Part shown: positions 1 to 5,831 of the stretch, in pieces | Layout: each line of letters begins with the position of its first letter | How positions within the stretch are numbered: the first letter of the stretch is position 1 | Assembly: GCA_913060595.1 (NCBI GenBank) | Contig: CAJXSA010000133.1 | Location: 1 to 9,622, forward strand | Direction: 5' to 3' | Length of the DNA: 9,622 nt | Source: an uncultured Ignavibacteria bacterium | GTDB lineage: Bacteria; Bacteroidota; Ignavibacteria; SZUA-365 | Notes under the pieces: generated by a model | Seen by the model: the letters and a program-made list of their open reading frames with translations, nothing else | What the model was told of the DNA's origin: nothing | Database searches by the model: none | Position numbers and translations under genes: made by a program

Positions 1-1
1 C

Positions 2-202
2 GAGACGCTGGAGGACACGCCGCTGCGCATCCCCCTGCGCGATGCGCGGGGCCGCACGGTCGCCGTGCTCACGGATGCGCATTACACGCATGGACGCTAC
101 CAGCTGACCTACGATGTCAGCGCGCTGCCCAGCGGCGTGTACAGCTACGAGATGGTGACGCGAACGTTCCGGGGGGTGCGCACAATGGTTGTACTGGATT
201 AA
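2..202 (+). CDS. C-terminal end of a secreted protein with a T9SS type A-like sorting domain (partial)
   Basis: Only the last 66 codons are in the window; the gene begins before base 1 and ends with TAA at 200-202. The visible protein reads as a C-terminal beta-sandwich of the T9SS type A (Por secretion tail) or FlgD-like kind: a strand with a D-A-R-G-R-T-V turn, then the typical closing pattern L-P-S-G-V-Y-S-Y and a last strand ending V-V-L-D. In Bacteroidota such tails direct export through the outer membrane by the type IX system, after which the protein is released or anchored at the surface. The N-terminal functional part lies outside the window, so the activity is unknown. It is followed after 66 bases by the OmpA-family gene on the same strand. 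The tail family is fairly sure, the T9SS role is inferred from family knowledge. Confidence 0.75.
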   Translation, partial: ETLEDTPLRIPLRDARGRTVAVLTDAHYTHGRYQLTYDVSALPSGVYSYEMVTRTFRGVRTMVVLD

Positions 203-268
203 GGGATTATGGTGGATTACGCAGATGCTTTACCACGGATTTCGCGGATTGCACAGAGAGCTGTGAAG
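203..268 (+). other. Short spacer with GGATT/CACGG-rich repeat-like sequence
   Basis: The 66 bases between the preceding stop codon and the preferred start of the OmpA-family gene contain imperfect repeats built on GGATT: one copy in GGTGGATTACGCAGATG (211-227) and two in ACCACGGATTTCGCGGATTG (232-251). This wording resembles dispersed intergenic repeats that I recall from many bacterial genomes, but I cannot search for other copies. An in-frame ATG at 209 would translate this stretch, which is a reason to distrust that start. I see no convincing promoter here, so the OmpA-family gene may be co-transcribed with the upstream gene. Confidence 0.35.
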
Positions 269-2230
269 ATGAAGAGACGGTCGTGTTTCCATCTTTCCCT
301 TTGTTTCATTTTTCTCATCGTGGCGCTCCCGGACTCCGTCGCCACCGCACAATCCGTCTGGCACCTGGGCGTGCGCGCGGGATATGACCGCGTGTGGCAT
401 GAGACGGTGCAGGATGTGCGGGCGATGGAAGGGGAATGCGGTGCGTTCACGACCGGACGGGGACACGGGGTATCCGCGGCGCTCGTCGGGGAAGTGGACC
501 TTCTGCCCTGGCTGCGGGGCACGGCGCGCCTGGCGTATGCGCCGCTGGGCGGACGCCTCAGCACCTACTGTGACAACGGCATCATCGTGCCGACGGGCGG
601 AGACAATGAATTCGAACCACTGCTCAGGGAGTACACGAAGGACGTGCGTCTCGACTATGCCCTTTTGGAACTGGGCTTCAAATACATGCCGTTGGAAACG
701 TCGGTGTTTCTCTCCGGCGCTGTGAGTGTCGGACTGCCACTGTTCGCCGCGTCGTGGGAGCAGGAAGAGCGCATCGTGGCCCCGGAAGGAGCGCTGTTCC
801 CCGGCTTCGTACGCAGCAGATCCAACGGCGCTGGGGATTTCACCGATACGCAACTGCGCACCGCGATCGTGGGTGGAATCGGCTATGCCATCACCCTTCA
901 TGAGAGCGTGGAGTTTTCTCCTGAGCTGCTGTACTCGTATCCTCTCTCCGATGCGACGACGGGCTACGACTGGAAGATTTCCTCCGTGTCGGCTGGCGCG
1001 TCATTGACCTGGCGGATTGAAAAGAAAGAAGAGCTTCCCTCTCCGCCGGAGCCCGTACCTCCGCCCCCGCCGCCCGCACCGGAGCCGCCGGTGGCGCGCA
1101 TCGGCACGACCATGGATGCGGAGATCGACATCACCGAAACCTTCGTGACCGAAACCTTCCCGCTGCTGCCATACGTGTTTTTCGCGCAGAACTCCGCGCG
1201 TCTGCCGGACAAGTATCGCACGATGACGGCGCGGAACACCGCGGCCTTCACCGAGAGCGGACTGCCGCGCAAGACGATGGCGATTTATTACCACCTGCTC
1301 GATATCGTCGGGCGTCGCCTGCGCCTGCATCCTGACATACGCATCACCCTGCTCGGTTCGACGGACGACAAGGACGCCGAGCGCGGAAACACCGCACTCG
1401 CGCGCAGTCGCGCGGAGACCGTGAAGGAATATTTCACCGGCGTGTGGGGAATCGCGTCGGATCGCATCGCCGTCAGCACGCAGAAGCTGCCGCAGATGCC
1501 CTCGAGCCTGGTGTATGCCGAAGGGGACGAGGAGAACCGTCGCGTGGAAATCATTTCGGATTCGGACGAAATCTTTCGGCCCGTGCTGCATGAAAATCTG
1601 AGCGAATACGACATTTCTCCCCCCGTCATGGAACTTGCACTCGGGGCCGACGCTTCCACGTCCGTCGCGCAGTGGTCGATGACGGTTCGCCACGGAGACG
1701 AGACGGTTGCGTCCTTCGGGGCGGCAGGTGCGCCGCCGACGACGCTGCGCTGGCAGCTCGACGACCTGCTGGCCGCGCGCGTGCGCGGGGAGGATGTTCT
1801 CACGGCCACCCTGACGGTGACCGATGCGCGCGGACTGCGCGACGCCTCATCCATAGAGATTCCCGTGCACAAGAAACAGAATTCCTACGAAGTCGGACGA
1901 CTCTCCCTCATCGTATTCGATTTCGACCGCTCCGATATCCTACCCCACAACCGCCGCATGATACGTCGCTTCGTCGCCGAAGCCATCAAACCCACCTCTT
2001 CGGTGGAGATCACCGGCTCCACGGATCGACTCGGTGAGGCGGAGCACAACCAGGAGCTCTCCGCCGCCCGTGCAGATAATGTGAAGGCGATTCTTCTGGA
2101 GGAAAATCCCGTGTATCGCCATCTCTCCGCCCGCGGCATCGGCGAGGCGCCGGAGCTGTACGACAACGATCTGCCCGAGGGCAGGTTCTACTGCCGCACG
2201 GTGGCGGTGGAAGTGAAAACTCCGATATGA
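269..2230 (+). CDS. Outer-membrane beta-barrel protein with two OmpA-type peptidoglycan-binding domains
   Basis: This 653-residue envelope protein probably links the outer membrane to peptidoglycan. Residues 1-27 form a signal peptide with an A-T-A cleavage site. About 28-250 are rich in alternating strands and fit an outer-membrane beta-barrel. About 252-277 are a proline-rich linker with runs of P and P-E. The first OmpA-like domain (about 298-435) has G-S-T-D-D at 363-367 and the N-x-x-L-A-x-S-R-A helix at 374-382. A spacer (about 448-537) looks like an Ig/FlgD-type fold, with a W, a P-P turn and a V-T-D-A-R-G strand. The second OmpA-like domain (about 543-652) has G-S-T-D-R-L-G at 583-589 and N-Q-E-L-S-A-A-R-A at 594-602. 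By alignment to E. coli OmpA, D366/R381 and D586/R601 occupy the diaminopimelate-binding positions. I chose ATG 269 because the signal peptide starts there, with GAGAG 8 bases upstream. An in-frame ATG at 209 would add 20 residues read from repeat-like DNA. The architecture is clear; the exact role is unknown. Confidence 0.88.
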   Translation: MKRRSCFHLSLCFIFLIVALPDSVATAQSVWHLGVRAGYDRVWHETVQDVRAMEGECGAFTTGRGHGVSAALVGEVDLLPWLRGTARLAYAPLGGRLSTYCDNGIIVPTGGDNEFEPLLREYTKDVRLDYALLELGFKYMPLETSVFLSGAVSVGLPLFAASWEQEERIVAPEGALFPGFVRSRSNGAGDFTDTQLRTAIVGGIGYAITLHESVEFSPELLYSYPLSDATTGYDWKISSVSAGASLTWRIEKKEELPSPPEPVPPPPPPAPEPPVARIGTTMDAEIDITETFVTETFPLLPYVFFAQNSARLPDKYRTMTARNTAAFTESGLPRKTMAIYYHLLDIVGRRLRLHPDIRITLLGSTDDKDAERGNTALARSRAETVKEYFTGVWGIASDRIAVSTQKLPQMPSSLVYAEGDEENRRVEIISDSDEIFRPVLHENLSEYDISPPVMELALGADASTSVAQWSMTVRHGDETVASFGAAGAPPTTLRWQLDDLLAARVRGEDVLTATLTVTDARGLRDASSIEIPVHKKQNSYEVGRLSLIVFDFDRSDILPHNRRMIRRFVAEAIKPTSSVEITGSTDRLGEAEHNQELSAARADNVKAILLEENPVYRHLSARGIGEAPELYDNDLPEGRFYCRTVAVEVKTPI

Positions 2231-2262
2231 GAACGAAGTTGTCACATTCGTGAGAGAAGGTC

Positions 2263-2280
2263 GTTCAGGATGTTCTGAAC
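2263..2280. terminator. Stem-loop between two converging genes, possible bidirectional terminator
   Basis: GTTCAG (2263-2268) and CTGAAC (2275-2280) form a perfect 6-bp stem around a six-base loop; a G-T pair can extend it to 7 bp. It lies midway in the 65-base gap between the stop codons of the converging OmpA-family and BNR genes, which is where a shared terminator is expected. Neither side has a T-run, so it is not a standard intrinsic terminator. It may act with Rho or simply protect the 3' ends. Confidence 0.4.
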
Positions 2281-2295
2281 ATGATGAGGCGAACG

Positions 2296-4392
2296 TCACT
2301 TCATCAAGATCATGCTTGACTGCTGCAGCGCACCGACTGCGGAAAGCTGAACCGTGTACACGCCGCCGGGGAGATCCGCCGCGTCGAAGTACACACGATG
2401 CAAACCTGCATTGTGGCGACCGGCTGCCAGCGTGGCAACGTGACGGCCGAGGATGTCGTGCACAGTCAAATCGATATCGGCTGCTGTCTGCAGCGTGAAG
2501 GGAATCGTCGTACCGGGGTTGAACGGATTGGGATAGTTGGCATGCAGGACGACATTTTGTGGCATGTGATATGGTATGCGGTCGATATCGGTGAGGTTGA
2601 GGCGCCCTTTGAACACACCGCCGCCGCGCGTTCCCACGTAGATATTGTCTTCGTCGTCAACGTATAGTGCGTATGCGACGAGGTGTGCGAGTTCCTCGTT
2701 TGTCGGTGTCCACGTGGCGCCGGCATCGGTAGATACCGCGACACCGCCGCCGCGCGATGCGATGAACAGGTTTCCTTTCGAATCCTCTGCAATGTCTTTC
2801 ACGCCGCGTGTGGGAACGGCTCCGAGCATGTTCCAGCTTGCGCCATCATCCGAGGAGCGGAACACACCGTCAAAACTTGCAAGCAGAAGATCGCCGTTGG
2901 ATGCATCGATAATGGCCGTGTGGTCATCAAAATCCCAGCCCGCATCAGGAACCTGTATGAAGGAGTTTCCACCGTCAGTTGAGCGGAACACACCGTCTTT
3001 CCTGGTGCCGATGATGATGCTTCCGGCGGATGTGACATGAAGTACCTGCTTTTCCGTTTCCTCTATCCTGCCGATTTCCGTCCAGGTATCACCACCGTCG
3101 AGTGATCGGAAGATACCGTTCCAGAAACAGGCATACACGGTGTTGTTCGGACCGAATCCGAAGCAATCGGCCCAGCTTTCGGTAAGTGTACTGTCGGCAT
3201 AATGCCAGGTCGCCCCGTGATCATCGCTGATGGTGACAAGGCCTCCGGCGCTGCCGAACAGCCGTCCGTTGCTGCCGATTCCCATGGCGCGATAGTTGAC
3301 GCCGCTTTCATCCGTCACCCGGCGAATCCATGAGGCGCCGCCATCCGTACTCTGATAGGCACCTTCTTCGGTGGCGAGAAAGATCCCTGCATCCGCCGAC
3401 AGGATGTCGACCACGTTGTTGGCGGTAAGTCCCGTGTTTCTGTCCTGCCAGGTTGCACCCTGATCGGTGGATTCAATGATCCCGGAATTTCCGGTGCCTG
3501 CGAGAATTCCGCCGCGATCGGATTCTTGAATCTCATTGAAAATGGCATGATGCACTTTGGTCACGCTTTCATAGTTCGCGCCGCGATCAGCGGAGCGAAA
3601 GACAATCCCCGTGTTGTTCCCCGCATAAAAGCTGCCGCCCCCATCCGCGTAGACGTCCCAATGCCATCCGTAAGATATACCCGGAGACCAGCTGGCACCG
3701 TGGTCAACACTGATATTTGATGTACCCTTTCCACCTGCAATGATGGTATCACCTGCGGTGACAAGGAGCGAGAACAGCCAGGGATCGTTCAGGCCCTGGC
3801 TCGATTCCGTCCAGCTGCTCCCCCTGTCCGTGGAAAGGAAAAGGCCGTTTTCCGTCGCAGCGAACAGTCGTCCTTCGGAATCCATCGCGAGATCGTTCAC
3901 GGAGAAATTCGTCAAACCCTCGTTCGATGCGGACCATGTCTCCCCTTTGTCTGTGGACCGGTACACGCCACTGTTGTATACACCGGCGAAAAGCGTTCCC
4001 ATTCTGTCGTTGAGCAGAACATGGATACGTTTCCAGCTGTCGAGCCCATCGGTGTGCTGCGTCCATGTCGCACCATCGTCGGTCGTGCGATACAAACCGT
4101 AATGCGTCCCGACGTACAGAATGTTCGGTGCGTCCTGTTCGAGGCAGTACGCGGCATTGTACTGAAATGCCGTGCGTTCATTTTCTGTGACCCTTATCCA
4201 GGACATCCCGCTGTCGCTGGATCGAAATATGCCTCCATTCTGCGTCGAAGCGTACATGCTTCCGGAATCCGTGGTGAGAATGTCATAGACCTCACCACCA
4301 TTGGGACCGACACTCTGCCAGCTGACGGACTGTGCAGAAACAACACACGTGCTGAGAACAGAAAGCAAAAGTATATGGTAGAGCTGATGCAT
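2296..4392 (-). CDS. Secreted Asp-box (BNR) beta-propeller protein with T9SS type A sorting domain
   Basis: This 698-residue exported protein has a signal peptide (about 1-20, hydrophobic, ending S-A-Q), a long repeat region and a C-terminal sorting domain (about 619-698) beginning N-Y-P-N-P-F-N-P-G-T-T-I and ending with a G-G-V-Y-T-V strand. The repeat region has 13 Asp-box motifs of the form S-x-D-x-G-x-x-W (some with Y or F in the last place), spaced by about 40-50 residues. Such motifs mark beta-propeller blades in sialidases, GH74 xyloglucanases, sortilin/VPS10 and photosystem II assembly proteins. I see no sialidase catalytic arginine set, so I do not call an enzyme. The type IX system probably exports it to the surface. 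I chose ATG 4392 because GAGGG sits 5 bases upstream; in-frame ATGs at 4404 and 4431 lack this. It has its own promoter at 4452-4480. Confidence 0.85.
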   Translation of the reverse strand: MHQLYHILLLSVLSTCVVSAQSVSWQSVGPNGGEVYDILTTDSGSMYASTQNGGIFRSSDSGMSWIRVTENERTAFQYNAAYCLEQDAPNILYVGTHYGLYRTTDDGATWTQHTDGLDSWKRIHVLLNDRMGTLFAGVYNSGVYRSTDKGETWSASNEGLTNFSVNDLAMDSEGRLFAATENGLFLSTDRGSSWTESSQGLNDPWLFSLLVTAGDTIIAGGKGTSNISVDHGASWSPGISYGWHWDVYADGGGSFYAGNNTGIVFRSADRGANYESVTKVHHAIFNEIQESDRGGILAGTGNSGIIESTDQGATWQDRNTGLTANNVVDILSADAGIFLATEEGAYQSTDGGASWIRRVTDESGVNYRAMGIGSNGRLFGSAGGLVTISDDHGATWHYADSTLTESWADCFGFGPNNTVYACFWNGIFRSLDGGDTWTEIGRIEETEKQVLHVTSAGSIIIGTRKDGVFRSTDGGNSFIQVPDAGWDFDDHTAIIDASNGDLLLASFDGVFRSSDDGASWNMLGAVPTRGVKDIAEDSKGNLFIASRGGGVAVSTDAGATWTPTNEELAHLVAYALYVDDEDNIYVGTRGGGVFKGRLNLTDIDRIPYHMPQNVVLHANYPNPFNPGTTIPFTLQTAADIDLTVHDILGRHVATLAAGRHNAGLHRVYFDAADLPGGVYTVQLSAVGALQQSSMILMK

Positions 4393-4397
4393 GAAAA

Positions 4398-4402
4398 CCC
4401 TC
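4398..4402 (-). promoter_or_regulatory. Ribosome-binding site that decides the start of the BNR gene
   Basis: GAGGG on the minus strand lies 5 bases before the ATG at 4392. It overlaps the in-frame ATG at 4404, so initiation at 4392 is favoured. The signal peptide is complete from 4392. Confidence 0.55.
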
Positions 4403-4422
4403 ATCTTCGATGTGCGCTGCAA

Positions 4423-4436
4423 TCGCCACATGGCGA
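4423..4436. promoter_or_regulatory. Dyad TCGCCA-CA-TGGCGA in the leader of the BNR gene, possible operator
   Basis: Two perfect 6-base inverted arms are separated by CA. The site is about 15 bases downstream of the -10 element and 30 bases upstream of the start codon, so it would lie near the start of the transcript. The spacing suits a protein-binding site better than an RNA hairpin, since the loop is only two bases. No regulator gene is nearby, so binding is a guess. Confidence 0.3.
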
Positions 4437-4451
4437 CAGTATGCGCGATAC

Positions 4452-4480
4452 ATTATCTTTTTTGTCTTGTTTGACGTCAA
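4452..4480 (-). promoter_or_regulatory. Near-consensus sigma-70-type promoter for the BNR gene
   Basis: On the minus strand, TTGACG (4480-4475) and GATAAT (4457-4452) are separated by exactly 17 bases. Each hexamer matches the standard -35 and -10 consensus at five of six positions. The spacer is A-rich. Transcription would start about 50 bases before the ATG at 4392. The -35 hexamer lies inside a perfect 10-base palindrome, TTGACGTCAA (4471-4480), so a dimeric factor could cover it. Many Bacteroidota use a different -33/-7 pattern, so the fit to the classical form is notable. Confidence 0.6.
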
Positions 4481-4531
4481 TAATGTCGGAGAATCCGGTC
4501 AGAGATGCAAGACGGCGTCTGTTTTTTCTGT

Positions 4532-4556
4532 GCTTCGGCGTGTCCCTGTCCGAAGC
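4532..4556. repeat. Perfect 7-bp inverted repeat downstream of the small lipoprotein gene
   Basis: GCTTCGG (4532-4538) and CCGAAGC (4550-4556) are exact complements around an 11-base loop. The repeat lies about 70 bases past the stop codon of the small lipoprotein gene and about 50 bases upstream of the BNR promoter. On the minus strand it is followed by an A-run rather than a T-run, so it does not look like a standard terminator for the rsmI-lipoprotein transcript. Factor-dependent termination or an upstream protein site are both possible. Apart from this repeat, the promoter elements and the leader dyad, I see nothing in 4393-4625. Confidence 0.35.
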
Positions 4557-4625
4557 GTTCTATCGACAATTTGCGGCTGTAATCTCCCGGGTGCAAGCAG
4601 CTGTCTGCGAGCGTACTGCCGCCGT

Positions 4626-5015
4626 TTACTCGATACGTGTGTGGACGAGGGTGAATTCGGCAGCGAAGTCCCGCGCACCCTTAAAGGTCATGCGGTCGCC
4701 GTCGATGCTCACGATCCAGTAACTGTCGTCGCCTTCTCCCGCGTCGCTGTCGATGAACAGCTCCTTCGTCTCGGGATCGATACTCCATTTCCCCGTATTC
4801 GTGCCGACGGGAAAACCTTCGCTCATGAAGGTACCGTCTTCGTTGAAGGTGATGGCGCGGGTGTTTTTCGGATCGTGCTCGGCGGTGACGTCCTCGCCGT
4901 CCCGCAGTACCTGCAGCATGTCCCAGCTGCCGACGATTTCTTCCTGCAGGCTGTCGTCAGCGCCACACGCGGGAAGGATGAGCAGGAGCACGAGGGCGAT
5001 GGGGAGAAGTTTCAT
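4626..5015 (-). CDS. Small lipocalin-like lipoprotein
   Basis: This 129-residue lipoprotein has a short signal peptide with lipobox L-P-A-C, so the lipidated residue is Cys17. The mature part reads as a small lipocalin-like beta-barrel: G-S-W near the start, then I-T-F-N-E-D-G-T-F, G-K-W-S-I-D, and a late Y-W-I-V-S-I-D-G-D-R-M-T-F strand pair. This strand order is typical of bacterial lipocalin-like domain proteins, most of which have no known ligand. I chose ATG 5015 because AAAGGA lies 5 bases upstream and the signal peptide begins there; an in-frame ATG at 5039 would add eight residues and overlap rsmI. The gene starts 10 bases after rsmI and its ribosome-binding site begins within the rsmI stop codon, so the two are probably translated from one transcript. 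Function is unknown. Confidence 0.75.
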   Translation of the reverse strand: MKLLPIALVLLLILPACGADDSLQEEIVGSWDMLQVLRDGEDVTAEHDPKNTRAITFNEDGTFMSEGFPVGTNTGKWSIDPETKELFIDSDAGEGDDSYWIVSIDGDRMTFKGARDFAAEFTLVHTRIE

Positions 5016-5020
5016 GGGTA

Positions 5021-5026
5021 TCCTTT
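5021..5026 (-). promoter_or_regulatory. Ribosome-binding site AAAGGA of the small lipoprotein
   Basis: AAAGGA lies 5 bases before ATG 5015 and shares its first base with the TGA stop codon of rsmI (5028-5026). This fixes the start at 5015 rather than at the in-frame ATG 5039, and it suggests translational coupling. Confidence 0.6.
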
Positions 5027-5757
5027 CAGTCTGTTTCATCGGTGTCTGTGGCGACTTTTGACGACCGTGCGCCTTCGACGACGATGACGAATTCCCCTTT
5101 CGGGGGACGCGCCTCGAAATGCGCGATGACCTCGTCGAAAGATCCGCGCACGGTTTCCTCGAACTTCTTGGTGATTTCTCGGGAGACCGACACGCGCCGC
5201 TCTCCGAGAACCGCGTGCAGTTCGCGCAGCGTCTTGAGCAGGCGATGCACGGACTCGTACAGTATCACGGTGCGCGTCTCGTCGGCCAGGGACTCAATGC
5301 GCGTCTTGCGCCGCTTCTTGATGGGCAGGAAGCCCTCGAAATGGAAGCGGTCCATCTGCAGTCCGCTCGCCGTGAGCGCGGCCAGCGCGGCCGAGGCGCC
5401 CGGGATGGGAATGACCTCGATTCCCTCTTCGATGGCCGCGGCGATCAGCAGCGCGGCGGGATCGGAAATGCCCGGGGTGCCGGCGTCGGAGACGACGGCC
5501 AGGGAGCGCTCGGACTGCAGGTGCGCGAGCAGCACGGGAATGCGCTGCGCCTCGTTGCGCGCGAAATAGCTGATGCAGTCGGTGTCGATGCCGTGATGCC
5601 GCAGCAGGTTGCGCGTCGTGCGCGTGTCTTCCGCCGCGATCAGGTCCACGGCGCGCAGCACGCGCAGCGCGCGGAGGGTGATGTCGTCCATGTTGCCGAT
5701 GGGGGTGGACACCACGTACAGCGTCCCGGGACGCGGTTCAGGTCGTTCGGTTGTCAT
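5026..5757 (-). CDS. rsmI: 16S rRNA (cytidine-1402-2'-O)-methyltransferase RsmI
   Basis: RsmI transfers a methyl group from S-adenosylmethionine to the 2'-O of C1402 in the ribosomal P site, which tunes start-codon choice and decoding fidelity. The 243-residue protein carries the tetrapyrrole-methylase fold with the family's signatures in order: G-T-L-Y-V-V-S-T-P-I-G-N at 11-22, A-A-E-D-T-R at 41-46, S-D-A-G-T-P-G-I-S-D-P at 90-100, P-I-P-G-A-S-A at 117-123, F-E-G-F-L-P at 140-145 followed by K-K-R-R, and P-K-G-E-F-V near 219-224. It is shorter than the E. coli protein (about 286 residues), because the small C-terminal domain is absent; such short forms are common. The usual G after S-D-P is A here. 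No clear ribosome-binding site precedes the ATG. The small lipoprotein follows at 10 bases. The assignment is secure. Confidence 0.95.
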   Translation of the reverse strand: MTTERPEPRPGTLYVVSTPIGNMDDITLRALRVLRAVDLIAAEDTRTTRNLLRHHGIDTDCISYFARNEAQRIPVLLAHLQSERSLAVVSDAGTPGISDPAALLIAAAIEEGIEVIPIPGASAALAALTASGLQMDRFHFEGFLPIKKRRKTRIESLADETRTVILYESVHRLLKTLRELHAVLGERRVSVSREITKKFEETVRGSFDEVIAHFEARPPKGEFVIVVEGARSSKVATDTDETD

Positions 5758-5831
5758 AGGGAATATTTACGGAATTTCTGTCCATTCTCCGAATCCTCGG
5801 CTCGCCGGTCGACGGCAGCACCGGAGCAGTG

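Noticed and set aside
209..268. ATG at 209 as the start of the OmpA-family protein
   Set aside because: It would place 20 hydrophilic residues, read from repeat-like DNA, in front of a complete signal peptide. ATG 269 starts the signal peptide exactly.
2600..4300. Regularly spaced similar DNA words that look like a repeat array
   Set aside because: They are the codons of the 13 Asp-box motifs of the BNR protein. The spacing is irregular at the DNA level and the units diverge, so this is not a CRISPR or satellite array.
4393..4431. ATG at 4431 or 4404 as the start of the BNR protein
   Set aside because: The ATG at 4392 has GAGGG at 5 bases and still gives a full signal peptide, whereas the others lack a ribosome-binding site. 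The ATG at 4404 remains possible.
4021..5087. Two overlapping plus-strand frames (4021-4722 and 4410-5087) that fill the gap before the BNR gene
   Set aside because: Neither has a ribosome-binding site or protein-like pattern, and both run deep into genes on the other strand. They would also cover the clear minus-strand promoter.
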